In this document: positions 6,865-15,550 of the stretch, one piece after another
Position numbering within the stretch: the first letter of the stretch is position 1
Layout: each line of letters starts with the position of its first letter
NCBI GenBank assembly: GCA_002420315.1
Contig: DIHU01000020.1
Span: 3,262 to 53,247, forward strand
Length of the DNA stretch: 49,986 nt
Reading direction: 5' to 3'
From: Akkermansiaceae bacterium UBA5688
GTDB lineage: Bacteria; Verrucomicrobiota; Verrucomicrobiia; Verrucomicrobiales; Akkermansiaceae
The notes under the pieces: model-generated
What the model was told of the DNA's origin: nothing
Databases searched by the model: none
What the model saw: the letters and a program-made list of their open reading frames with translations, nothing else
Translations under genes and position numbers: made by a program

Positions 6865-9800
6865 GGTCTGCGGATTTTTAGTTCAGAGAATGTTGTGGGA
6901 ATATCGGTGATCCGAAGTCCAATCGTCCCAGATTTGTAAGTTTGATCGCGATGAGTAAATAGCACCTCTTCGTTCAGTGAGACGGTGAATTCTGATCCAA
7001 TTGCTGTGATCGTAAGGTGATGCTTTTTTGTAACATTGATGGGAAGTGTTTTTCGTTTTAATTCCTTCCAGCCACTTCCGTTCATCTTGCCGAGCAGGAC
7101 GCTATTTTGACTCGGTTTAATACCTAGGAAATATCCTCGTGCAGCGTCGAACCCGACAGAAGGAGCTGTGACGCGAAATAGAATGCCGGAGCCTCTGCCC
7201 TTGTCGACTCCGTGAAAGTCGAGAGTTACGGAGGCGGTAAAGTCATCAGGTAGGTTGCTATTTAAAACAATCTTTTCGCCAGAGCGGAATGTGTTTATTG
7301 GGTTCCTTGGAAGGGCTCCAAGTTTGAGACCGTTCGAAGTTAATTCGTAAAATTGAGCATGTCCGTAGTAGGAATGGTCGGAGGCGAGATCTGAAGAGTA
7401 AGGCAAAGTTAGGATGTTGGTTTGTTCTCCGCCAGGTCGCGGAAATGGTTCGTTTCGAGGCAAGGGTTTCCCGAAAAGTGGGCGCCCGTCACGGGACCAT
7501 TTGAAGGGCTGGATATGAAGGCTCCGTTGCCAGCCGGGGGATCGGGCCTCCTTAGCGTGAAAGATATGCCACCATTCAGATCCGTTTGGTGATCTCACGA
7601 AGCAAGAATGACCAACTCCGAAGGTCTCCTTAGCGGATTGAAACACTGAACCTTTATTTTTTTTCCAAGACGAAGGGTCAAGCGGATCATTTCCGGTGAG
7701 TTCGAGGAGACCGAGTTTGTAATTTGGTAACCACGAAGCACCGCAAGAGTAAGTCACAAAAGTTCGATCACCATTTTGAATGACTTGGGGGCCCTCGTTA
7801 AGGCCTCGACCACGCGGCTTCGGTTCGGTAAGCTCCCAATTATAGTCCAAGTTGTCGCAAATACGGACGCGTTTAGTCGAGAGCTTGAGCGGGCTCTCCA
7901 TTTTAGCAACATAGAGATACTGACGATCGGTATTCGGGCCATCCCAACCTGACCATATTGCGTAGAGTTCATCTTTAATTTTCAGGGGCGTCATATCTAT
8001 GGCCCAGAGATTTGGACCTGTAGTCTCTCCTGTCTGAAAAGGTCCATGAAGCTCATATTGCCCCAATGGGTCTTCGCTTTTTGACTGGAGAACGAATGCT
8101 CGGTGGTTCTTATTTTTACCATCGGAAGCTGCGAAATAGATATACCATTTCCCATCAAGAAGGTGGAGTTCGGGTGCCCAAACTTGTTTTGAATAAGGGC
8201 CGGACTCGGGTGATTTCCAAACAAGGTGCCGCTGGCCGAGGGAGCTTAGATTTTGAGAGGAGTGAATCGTAATTGCGCGATCGCCTTCCGATAAGCACCA
8301 CAAATAACGTTGGTTTTTTTCATCACGGACAACCCACGGATCCTGGCCAACTGCAATCGGGTTCACGAAGTGAGTTTTTGGGAGAGAACCGGTCCGGCTA
8401 AAGGTTGGATCAGAACCGTCAATGGGCATCTCAGAGTTCCACTCCAAGAGCGCCTTGTGGAGTTTATCAACGACTTTGGGATTCTCTTTGGCGAGGTTTT
8501 TTGTCTCACCTGGATCTTTAGGGAGGTCATAGAGCTGCGGCTCTGAACCATCGATATTGACCAGGTACTTCCAGTGGCCATCGCGGACGGCTAGGTCTGG
8601 GTTGTCCTCATTAAATCCATGCCCGAAGCCGGGTCGGTCTGGAGGGCGACGCCAAAATATTGGAGCTTTGCGGGATTCGGATGATTTTCCAATGAGTGTT
8701 TGTGCGAGATCTTCGCCATCAAGTTTCCTAGAGGGCACGGTCCCAGTGAGTGAATAGAGTGACCTGTTTAGATCGATAGCCGAAAAAACCGAGTCATGAT
8801 TAGTGGTGCCTTTTTTATCGGAGGGGATGAGCCCCGGGGCCCAAACGATAAGAGGTGATCGGATTCCACCCTCATACATCCAGGTTTTAGCCCCACGGAA
8901 CGGTCTTGATGTCCCTGCCCCTGGTTCGTGGCCGTTGTCTGAGCATACCGTAATAATTGTGTTGTTTCGTAGTGTGGGATCTTCGCGAACACGCTTAAAG
9001 AGACGTGCGAGCTGTTCGTCCATTGCATCGAGAACCCCATTGTAGAGTGCCCGTCTGTCGCCACCCCATTTGTCGAGAGGCGGCCACCAAGGTCCGTGAA
9101 CGTCATCTGGCCAGAGGTTAATGAAGAAAGGTTTCTTGTTTGCTTTTGATGAGTCAATGAACTTAAGAGCTTCATCAATAAAGCCAGTGGTGATCTTGGA
9201 TCTTTGCATCCATCTAAAACCTTTGCCGAGGCGTTCGGCGTCAGCCCAGATTCTCCCTTTAATGGGCTCTTCACCATTGGGGTTTGGTTTGAGAGTAAGA
9301 GGGAGGAGTTTGGGGCCAATTCCTTCGAAGTTAGTTAAGCTCTGATCGAATCCGTAATTTGGAATTGTGGGGGCTTCGATCACATCGCGTTGTCCTCCCA
9401 TATGCCATTTTCCAAAATGCCCAGTTCTATAACCTGCCCCCTTAAGTTGCCTGGCGAGAGTAGGCGCTTTAGGATCAAGCCATTGTGCCATTCCTCGCCG
9501 GTTGTTATCACGGCGATTGTTGAGATAAGAAGTGATCCGCCAACGGTGTGGGTATTGTCCGGTAGTCAGGGCAACACGTGAGGGCGAACAAATCGGTGAG
9601 TTTACGTAGAAGTTTGTGAACCTAATACCTTCTGCTGCAAGCCTGTCGATGTATTGAGTTTTGACCTTACCTCCAAAGCATGAGAAGTCTGAGTATCCCA
9701 TATCATCGATAAAAATGACAATAACGTTAGGCCTAGTTGTCGAGGGTGTTTCGCTAAAAGAAACGGAAGCGGAGAGAAGTAAAATTAGAAGAAATTTCAT
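6861..9800 (-). CDS. Trimodular secreted enzyme: S1-type sulfatase, GH43-like glycosidase and C-terminal lectin-like domain
   Basis: A 979-residue exported protein with a signal peptide at about 1-17. Residues 22-455 are a type I sulfatase: IDDMGYSD metal-binding aspartates (32-33), CSPSR at 71-75 whose Cys71 would be converted to formylglycine, GKWHMGG at 130-136 and SDNG at 287-290. Residues 478-790 resemble a GH43 five-bladed propeller: QDPWVV (Asp487), WAPELH (541-546), an IDMTP aspartate (Asp602) and NEGPQV (Glu669) fit the base, pKa modulator and acid of that family. Residues 800-979 resemble a concanavalin-like or DUF1080/CBM66-type beta-sandwich (GSGILFRVTAP, GTIGLRIT). The enzyme would remove sulfate and cleave a linked sugar, perhaps an arabinofuranosyl or xylosyl residue. 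The exact substrate cannot be read. An AAGGA precedes the ATG by about ten bases. Confidence 0.82.
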   Translation of the reverse strand: MKFLLILLLSASVSFSETPSTTRPNVIVIFIDDMGYSDFSCFGGKVKTQYIDRLAAEGIRFTNFYVNSPICSPSRVALTTGQYPHRWRITSYLNNRRDNNRRGMAQWLDPKAPTLARQLKGAGYRTGHFGKWHMGGQRDVIEAPTIPNYGFDQSLTNFEGIGPKLLPLTLKPNPNGEEPIKGRIWADAERLGKGFRWMQRSKITTGFIDEALKFIDSSKANKKPFFINLWPDDVHGPWWPPLDKWGGDRRALYNGVLDAMDEQLARLFKRVREDPTLRNNTIITVCSDNGHEPGAGTSRPFRGAKTWMYEGGIRSPLIVWAPGLIPSDKKGTTNHDSVFSAIDLNRSLYSLTGTVPSRKLDGEDLAQTLIGKSSESRKAPIFWRRPPDRPGFGHGFNEDNPDLAVRDGHWKYLVNIDGSEPQLYDLPKDPGETKNLAKENPKVVDKLHKALLEWNSEMPIDGSDPTFSRTGSLPKTHFVNPIAVGQDPWVVRDEKNQRYLWCLSEGDRAITIHSSQNLSSLGQRHLVWKSPESGPYSKQVWAPELHLLDGKWYIYFAASDGKNKNHRAFVLQSKSEDPLGQYELHGPFQTGETTGPNLWAIDMTPLKIKDELYAIWSGWDGPNTDRQYLYVAKMESPLKLSTKRVRICDNLDYNWELTEPKPRGRGLNEGPQVIQNGDRTFVTYSCGASWLPNYKLGLLELTGNDPLDPSSWKKNKGSVFQSAKETFGVGHSCFVRSPNGSEWWHIFHAKEARSPGWQRSLHIQPFKWSRDGRPLFGKPLPRNEPFPRPGGEQTNILTLPYSSDLASDHSYYGHAQFYELTSNGLKLGALPRNPINTFRSGEKIVLNSNLPDDFTASVTLDFHGVDKGRGSGILFRVTAPSVGFDAARGYFLGIKPSQNSVLLGKMNGSGWKELKRKTLPINVTKKHHLTITAIGSEFTVSLNEEVLFTHRDQTYKSGTIGLRITDIPTTFSELKIRRP

Positions 9801-9850
9801 ATTATCTAAGTCCTTGGATTTAATTGATTCGGGGGAGAGATAGAGATTCT

Positions 9851-9868
9851 GTTCACCGTTATGTGAAC
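9851..9868. promoter_or_regulatory. Perfect inverted repeat between the MFS porter and sulfatase-GH43 genes; possible operator
   Basis: GTTCAC at 9851-9856 and GTGAAC at 9863-9868 are perfect complements separated by six bases (CGTTAT). Neither side has a T-tract, so it is a poor intrinsic terminator, and it lies about 50 bases upstream of the ATG at 9800. An 18-base dyad at this distance suits a dimeric regulator such as a LacI- or GntR-type protein. That is inference; no regulator gene is in the window. Confidence 0.35.
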
Positions 9869-9887
9869 AAAAGCTCAGAGGCGTAGG

Positions 9888-11417
9888 TTATTCTTTGCTG
9901 AGATTAGCCTGCATCTGCTCGAGTGAGACACCTTTAGTCTCAGGAACCATCAAGCGTATCCAAGCTAGTTGAAGGATCATCATAAATGCAAAGAATCCGA
10001 AGATTTGTGTCGGCGAAAAGGCTTCCATCACAAGGGGGAAGATCAGAGTTAAAATAGCGGCGAAGACCCAATGAGTGGCGCAGCCAAGTGATTGTCCAAA
10101 ACCTCGCGCAATGGCTGGAAATATCTCCGAGATAAAGACCCAAATGACAGCCCCTTGTCCGATCGCGTGTGCGGCGATGAATGCCAGAATGCAAATTAGA
10201 ACTAGGCTGCTACCAAACCCGGTTTCTTCCTTTGCAGACTTAAGAGAGTTACTTGCGATTTCTTTTACCATGGATTCCGATAGGTTCTCAGAGTTCACTT
10301 GGGAGCTATATTTTTCGGGCAGTTGGGATATATCAGCGGCAATGACTGGAGCCGAAGCTTTGAGGGCGATTGCATCGGCGGCATCACTGAAGGGTGCACG
10401 ATAGCTATGAAATGCCCATGCACATACTGCGAGTGAAGCGATATAGCCGAAAGAACCAATGTAGAGTAACGATCGCCGGCCAATTTTGTCGATAAGCGCC
10501 AGGCCAATTAGAGTGAAAATAAGATTCACCAAAGTGATAAGGCTGGCATTAAAAAGGGATTCTCCAGGATCAAAGCCTGTCATGCCAAGAATGCGCGGGG
10601 CATACCCAAGAATCGCATTGATCCCAGACAATTGATTAAAGAAGGCGATAAGGAAAGCGAGAACCAGCGCAAGCTTTAGAGGCCTCCAGAGAACGCTAGA
10701 CCTTCCTGATTCAAGGTCACCGGCTTGTTCAATTTCAGCTACCGTTTCCTCAAGTTTTGCTTCCGAAAAAGTAGGGTTGATTTGGCCTAGGATTTTTTTC
10801 CCTTCTTCACGCTGATTATTGTTAATGAGCCAGCGGGGACTTTCAGGAAGAGTAAAGCACATAAAGCAATAAGCTAAGGCCGGGACAGCTTCAATTCCAA
10901 GCATCCAGCGCCAAGCTGTTTCGCTATCAGACCCCATCATTTGAAGGATTATAGCGTTGGAGATGTTTGCAATAAGAAGACCGAAAACGATGTTAAATTG
11001 AAACATGCCGGTGAGTCGCCCACGACGCTCCGCCGGAGATATTTCAGAAATGAAAAGGGGGGCGGCAACTGTTGAAACCCCAATTCCAATTCCTCCTATA
11101 AAACGTGAGATTGCAAAGAGGGTAACATTAGGTGCCAAAGCCGAACCAATTGCGGAGACAAAGTAGAGGATGCCGATCCAGAGGAGAACTCGCTTACGTC
11201 CAAACTTGTCGGTGGGCCCCCCTCCAAAAATTGAGCCAAGGACCGTTCCCCAAAGTGCGGCGCTCATGGCGAACCCGTGTTCGAGCCCGCTGAGTCCCCA
11301 GAGGGATTGTATTTTTTGCTCAGCTCCTGAAATAACGACAAGATCGAAACCAAAAATAAACCCGGCTAGGGCGCAGGTGACTGCCCAGTATAAAAGCTTT
11401 GAGGATGAGTTTTTCAT
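9888..11417 (-). CDS. MFS sugar porter (sugar transporter family)
   Basis: A 509-residue inner-membrane proton-coupled sugar transporter of the sugar porter family (XylE-like). Seen in order: a first helix with FIFGFDLVVISG, the DKFGRKRVLL loop, GGIGIGVSTVAAPLFISEI followed by PAERRG, the PESPRWL motif, a QLSGINAILGYAP helix that contributes to the sugar site in this family, DKIGRRSLLY, and PETKGVSLEQMQ near the C-terminus. About 65-70 polar residues are inserted between the fifth- and fourth-last helices (SYRAPFSDAADA to KEETGFGSS), longer than in XylE. It lies between the two sulfatase genes on the same strand, which suggests uptake of the mono- or disaccharides they release. Confidence 0.88.
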   Translation of the reverse strand: MKNSSSKLLYWAVTCALAGFIFGFDLVVISGAEQKIQSLWGLSGLEHGFAMSAALWGTVLGSIFGGGPTDKFGRKRVLLWIGILYFVSAIGSALAPNVTLFAISRFIGGIGIGVSTVAAPLFISEISPAERRGRLTGMFQFNIVFGLLIANISNAIILQMMGSDSETAWRWMLGIEAVPALAYCFMCFTLPESPRWLINNNQREEGKKILGQINPTFSEAKLEETVAEIEQAGDLESGRSSVLWRPLKLALVLAFLIAFFNQLSGINAILGYAPRILGMTGFDPGESLFNASLITLVNLIFTLIGLALIDKIGRRSLLYIGSFGYIASLAVCAWAFHSYRAPFSDAADAIALKASAPVIAADISQLPEKYSSQVNSENLSESMVKEIASNSLKSAKEETGFGSSLVLICILAFIAAHAIGQGAVIWVFISEIFPAIARGFGQSLGCATHWVFAAILTLIFPLVMEAFSPTQIFGFFAFMMILQLAWIRLMVPETKGVSLEQMQANLSKE

Positions 11418-11529
11418 AGTTACGTTTATTCTGAGTAGGCGAAGATCTCTTATTTACTGGATGAATTAAAGAATCCTTTTCTTAGAGCGTTAATTTCAAA
11501 GTCGTTAATTCGCGAACCGGACAAGAGAT

Positions 11530-11558
11530 ATTTAAAACAAGGAAGCTGAACCAGCTTC
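11530..11558 (-). terminator. Probable intrinsic terminator downstream of the sulfatase-DUF1080 gene
   Basis: On the minus strand GAAGCTG and CAGCTTC (11542-11558) form a perfect seven-base stem with a three-base loop, followed by CTTGTTTT. It starts 23 bases beyond the sulfatase stop at 11581. The T-tract is imperfect, so termination may be partial, allowing some read-through toward the MFS gene. Confidence 0.5.
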
Positions 11559-11580
11559 AAGGTGATCCTAAATTGTCTGA

Positions 11581-13785
11581 TTATTTTCGATTTTGATAAC
11601 GAGGGGGCACCCAATCTTTTTTGGGAGTTCCTTGAGGCCGCACTCCGTAAGCGGAAGGTGGAATTTTTGTATCTGCTGAAGTGCGGAGTGGTAAATTATC
11701 AGGAAGATGTTTCATGCGGATATCCTTGAATTGGATCTGCATCGCAGGTCCGACATGAACCTGAAAACCAAAGACCCCGCCGAGGGCACGATTGTCTTCG
11801 TCGAGGTCGATGAAGTCAGCTGTCTTATGATCTTCAATCCAGTGTTGATGATGATTTCCACGAACGAGAACCCGGTATTCATGCCAAACATTTGGGGGGT
11901 ATTTCTTAACAGGAATTTGTTCGATGACCCAAGGCTGACCTTTTTGATCAACAATAACTTTTTGGCCGGTGTAGGAGAGGATTCGGCGGCCCTTTTCTTC
12001 GTAGACCATTCCATTCATATTCTCACGGGGCATAATATCGCATTGGTAGCCGCCAGCGACATCCAGGCCAATCTCGGGAAGCATTTTGCTTCGATACTGA
12101 ATTCCACTATTGGCCCGATCGCTAAACTTCACTTTTAGCAGTAATTCGAAATTGCGAATAGTTGAGGCATTCCAGGTTATGAATCTGTTCTTTTTCAAGG
12201 AGCCATCGGTGATTCCTGTAAGTGCCCCATCCTTGACTGACCAATACCTTTTGTCACCAGTCCATCCATTTAAGTTTTTACCGTTAAAAATACTCACAAA
12301 TCTCTCTTTTTGAGTATTTAATTTTAAATCAGCAGATGCTAAAGGGTGGGGGGGCGTTGAGGTGGTGAATTTTTGAGTGGGCGGGTCGAGAGGCCCGCCT
12401 AATTCCTTGATCCTTTGATTCGTTCGTTCCCTAAGTTTCTCGAGAATTTCAGAATATTTAGGGTCGCTTACCCGATTAACTAGTTCGTCTGGGTCTTTTT
12501 TAAGATCATGCAGGAATTCGGTGTTATGATCAACATAGCGGACATATTTATAGGTGGACGTTCGAATCCCTTCGTAAGCAGGGATCCGGTGTCGGACGGC
12601 GAAGTGTTCATGAAAAGTATCGGAACGCCATTTTGTGCGCTCATCACCATCGACGATCGGTTTGAGACTCCGTCCGTCAAAACGCTCGGGTGAGACCAGC
12701 CCGGCCCAGTCTAAAAAGGTAGCAGGGAGGTCTATATTAAGAGCGGGAAGGGTGGAGACTTTTCCCTGCTTATCCCTAGGGACACGTGGATCAGCGATAA
12801 TCATAGGCACTTGAATAGATTCCTCGAAGTGAGACCATTTGCCAGCGAGACCTCGATTCGCCATGTGATATCCATTATCTGCGGAATACACGATAATGGT
12901 ATTGTCTGCGAGACCCGTATCATCGAGTGCTTTGAGGAAGCGGCCAATCGCATTGTCGATTCCGGTAACCATGCGGTAGTAGGCTCGTATGTTTGTTTGG
13001 TATTTTTCTGGAGTGTTCCAGCGCCAGAAGAACCGCTCACGGGTGATGCTGGTTTGCAAGAAGTCTGGAAGGTTGTCGAAAATGGAAGGGTCAGCCAGTC
13101 GAGGGGGGCCAATGTAAGTGTCTTTATAAAGCTCGTTTGCGGATTGAGGCCAAGGAAAATGCCCGATGCCAGGACGTCTATCGCTATCTTCGGCATGACA
13201 TGCGTTGAACCACATGTTGAGAGCAAAAGGTTTATCTTCAGGCTGTTGTTTAAGGAAGTTGATTCCCTTGTCCACGATGAGATCCGTTTCGTGGCGAAGG
13301 GTTCCATCGGGGAGCTTTTTGAAAAATGGGTTCCTTCCGATCACTTCAATTTCATCGAAGTGTGCTTTTCGGTCAAACTTACGGGATGACATGACGTGCC
13401 ATTTTCCAAAATACCCAGTGCGATAGTTGTTTTCTCGCAAGAGGTCAGAATAGAGGGTTTTTAGTGCTGCGTCCCCGACTCGGTCTCCATTTCCAGGAGT
13501 TCGATAACTACGGGCAGTCATTCCGGTAAGAATTGAGGTCCGGCTGGCCCAACAGATTGGGTGACTTACGAAGGCTTGTTGGAAACGGGTTCCCCGGTCT
13601 GCGAGGGCATCTATGTTAGGAGTCTTAACAATGGGGTTTCCATAACAACCTAAGGTCGAGATCGTCTGATCGTCAGCGAAGAAAAAGACGATGTTCGGCT
13701 TCTTTGCGGCACCGAGATTGTAAGAAGTAATTCCTAAGAACGTGCAAAAGATTTTGGCGAACCAGCTCATGACGGCCTTAGACAT
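11581..13785 (-). CDS. Secreted sulfatase with C-terminal DUF1080 (3-keto-disaccharide hydrolase-like) domain
   Basis: A 734-residue exported protein. Residues 28-470 are a type I sulfatase: FADDQ metal aspartates (37-40), CWASR at 78-82 (Cys78 as formylglycine precursor, with Ala in place of the commoner Pro), GKWH, and SADNGYHM further on. Residues about 505-705 form a DUF1080 beta-sandwich (FVSIFNGKNLNGWTG, a YRSK segment, VWHEYRVLVRGN, FGFQVHVGP), related to 3-keto-disaccharide hydrolases and often attached to Verrucomicrobial and Planctomycetal enzymes. The first ATG is at 13785; an ATG at 13770 has a TAAGG just upstream and gives a more compact signal peptide (MSWFAKIFCTFLG), so it may be the true start. 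It belongs to the same island as the MFS porter and the sulfatase-GH43 enzyme. Confidence 0.85.
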   Translation of the reverse strand: MSKAVMSWFAKIFCTFLGITSYNLGAAKKPNIVFFFADDQTISTLGCYGNPIVKTPNIDALADRGTRFQQAFVSHPICWASRTSILTGMTARSYRTPGNGDRVGDAALKTLYSDLLRENNYRTGYFGKWHVMSSRKFDRKAHFDEIEVIGRNPFFKKLPDGTLRHETDLIVDKGINFLKQQPEDKPFALNMWFNACHAEDSDRRPGIGHFPWPQSANELYKDTYIGPPRLADPSIFDNLPDFLQTSITRERFFWRWNTPEKYQTNIRAYYRMVTGIDNAIGRFLKALDDTGLADNTIIVYSADNGYHMANRGLAGKWSHFEESIQVPMIIADPRVPRDKQGKVSTLPALNIDLPATFLDWAGLVSPERFDGRSLKPIVDGDERTKWRSDTFHEHFAVRHRIPAYEGIRTSTYKYVRYVDHNTEFLHDLKKDPDELVNRVSDPKYSEILEKLRERTNQRIKELGGPLDPPTQKFTTSTPPHPLASADLKLNTQKERFVSIFNGKNLNGWTGDKRYWSVKDGALTGITDGSLKKNRFITWNASTIRNFELLLKVKFSDRANSGIQYRSKMLPEIGLDVAGGYQCDIMPRENMNGMVYEEKGRRILSYTGQKVIVDQKGQPWVIEQIPVKKYPPNVWHEYRVLVRGNHHQHWIEDHKTADFIDLDEDNRALGGVFGFQVHVGPAMQIQFKDIRMKHLPDNLPLRTSADTKIPPSAYGVRPQGTPKKDWVPPRYQNRK

Positions 13786-13801
13786 AGCTTAATGCGGTCA
13801 A

Positions 13802-13827
13802 TTTACGAAGCTGTTTACGATGTTTAC
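13802..13827 (-). promoter_or_regulatory. Three short direct repeats upstream of the sulfatase-DUF1080 gene
   Basis: GTAAA appears three times on the minus strand, with plus-strand TTTAC at 13802-13806, 13814-13818 and 13823-13827, between 17 and 42 bases upstream of the ATG at 13785. Two copies are extended to GTAAAC. Tandem repeats so close to a start suggest a binding site for a regulator, but short AT-rich words recur by chance, so support is weak. Confidence 0.25.
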
Positions 13828-13902
13828 AAAAAGTGATGAGCTCTCTTGGGGCTCTCCCACGGTATGGGGTTCTAAAAGGTCAAAAGCAGAATTAAATCAA
13901 TT

Positions 13903-15426
13903 CTAGTAGCTCCGCCCCCAAATCGCACGCGATTTGGTTGGTTCGCCAGTCATAAAGCAAGGAGCATCGGCCTCATCTTGTTTATCCTTAGGTAGGCAAC
14001 GAATAGTAATTTTTAGACGTTTAGAAATCTCCTCTTCTTCCTCACGCGTTCCAGCCCAAGGTGTGATAAGCCAACCAGGATTTAGGTTGGTATCCTCCCA
14101 ATGCTTTTCGAAGGAAGAGAGAGTGGTGCACTCGGTAATGTTCTCATCACGGAAAGTGCGGGCCCGATCGAGCAGTGATGTGTGGATGTCTTCGATGATT
14201 CCGGATACCTCAAGAAGAAATTCTTCTTGGCTGATGAAGCTTTTTTCGTTGGGAGTTTGATCGCGTCTTTGAAGACAGACTTTTTGCTCCTCAAGGTCTC
14301 GAGGGCCGATCTCCACTCGAAGTGGAACGCCTTTTTTGACCCACTCCCATTTCTTGACACCTCCTCCTAAGTCACGTTTATCAACGTGGACCCGGAGGGG
14401 TTCCCTTTCGTGATACTTATCGCGGAGCTGCGAGGCGAGGTTTTCGCATGCTGCTACGATAGCATCACGCGAATCTTCTTTTGGCGTCACCGGAATAATC
14501 ACGATTTGTTGAGGCGCAACTCTTGGCGGTAGAACAAGACCATCATCATCAGAGTGAGCCATAATGAGTGTTCCAACAAGACGGGTAGAGACACCCCAAG
14601 AAGTGGTGTGGACATGTTGTTCCTTGTTATCACGATCGACAAAGGTGATGTTTTGGGCTTTGGCAAAATTTTGCCCGAGATAGTGGGAGGTTCCGGCTTG
14701 AATCGCTTTTCTATCCTGCACCATAGCTTCTACAGTGAGGGTGGATTCAGCCCCAGGGAAACGTTCGGCCTCAGTTTTCTCTCCCATTATAACAGGGATT
14801 GCCAGTAGGTCTTGTAGGGCATCAGCATAAAGTTGATGGATCATTTTTGTTTCTTCTAGAGCCTCGGCCTTAGACTCATGCGCAGTGTGCCCTTCTTGCC
14901 ATAGGAATTCGGCGGTGCGAAGAAAAAGACGTGGGCGCATTTCCCAGCGCATTACGTTAGCCCACTGGTTGATCAAAAGTGGAAGATCGCGATAGGAATT
15001 GGTCCAACGAGAAAAGGCTGCCCCAATGATGGTTTCAGAGGTTGGCCGAATGACGTAAGGTTCGGCAAGTTTACCGGTCGGAACCATCTTAGTTTTACCT
15101 GTTTCAGGATCTTTTGCCGTCTCAAGTCGATGGTGGGTGACCACTGCACATTCTGTAGCAAAGCCCTCAGCATGCTCAGCTTCCTTTTCCAGATAGGAAA
15201 GGGGAATCAAAAGTGGAAAATAGGCATTTTGATGTCCAGTTGCTTTAAATCGTCGGTCAAGATCGTGCTGGATAGACTCCCAGATTGCATAGCCCCATGG
15301 CTTAATAACCATACAACCGCGGGTTTCAGAATTTTCAGCAAGATCGGCAGCGCGGACAACTTGTTGATACCACTCGGGAAAATTTTCATCGCGCGTGGGT
15401 GTGATTGCATTTTTTGGCTTTGCCAT
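13903..15426 (-). CDS. proS: Prolyl-tRNA synthetase, archaeal/eukaryotic-like type 3
   Basis: Charges tRNA(Pro) with proline in the cytoplasm. At 507 residues, with no inserted editing domain and ending in a Tyr (GRSY), it is the type 3 form (as in Thermus) rather than the E. coli type. Class II motifs are visible: FPLLIPLSYLEKEAEHAEGF, YVIRPTSETIIG, the motif 2 region MRPRLFLRTAEFLWQEGHTAH, and the motif 3 region STRLVGTLIMAHSDDDGL. An anticodon-binding domain follows (PPRVAPQQIVIIPV). In the C-terminal zinc domain the usual WCGxxxC pair reads WAGTREE and the CxxC reads CFMT, so three of the four zinc cysteines are missing. It is divergent from the ArgA-like gene. It is presumably the cell's housekeeping ProRS. 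Confidence 0.93.
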   Translation of the reverse strand: MAKPKNAITPTRDENFPEWYQQVVRAADLAENSETRGCMVIKPWGYAIWESIQHDLDRRFKATGHQNAYFPLLIPLSYLEKEAEHAEGFATECAVVTHHRLETAKDPETGKTKMVPTGKLAEPYVIRPTSETIIGAAFSRWTNSYRDLPLLINQWANVMRWEMRPRLFLRTAEFLWQEGHTAHESKAEALEETKMIHQLYADALQDLLAIPVIMGEKTEAERFPGAESTLTVEAMVQDRKAIQAGTSHYLGQNFAKAQNITFVDRDNKEQHVHTTSWGVSTRLVGTLIMAHSDDDGLVLPPRVAPQQIVIIPVTPKEDSRDAIVAACENLASQLRDKYHEREPLRVHVDKRDLGGGVKKWEWVKKGVPLRVEIGPRDLEEQKVCLQRRDQTPNEKSFISQEEFLLEVSGIIEDIHTSLLDRARTFRDENITECTTLSSFEKHWEDTNLNPGWLITPWAGTREEEEEISKRLKITIRCLPKDKQDEADAPCFMTGEPTKSRAIWGRSY

Positions 15427-15550
15427 TACGCGAGAAGGATTAGGGAAAGTCTAAGCAAGGCAAAGGAAAAACGAGGTTTGCATTTAGAGAAGATTAAGAG
15501 ATTTATGCAGTGCTCTTGCCAATTTAATCCCGATTTTCTAACGTCTCGAT

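Noticed and set aside
8768..9319. 183-codon open frame in a second frame of the sulfatase-GH43 gene
   Set aside because: Shadow frame; the sulfatase motifs lie in the other frame and are continuous, so no frameshift needs to be invoked.
12811..13389. 192-codon open frame opposite the sulfatase-DUF1080 gene
   Set aside because: Antisense shadow of a strongly supported sulfatase; its translation shows no recognisable domain.
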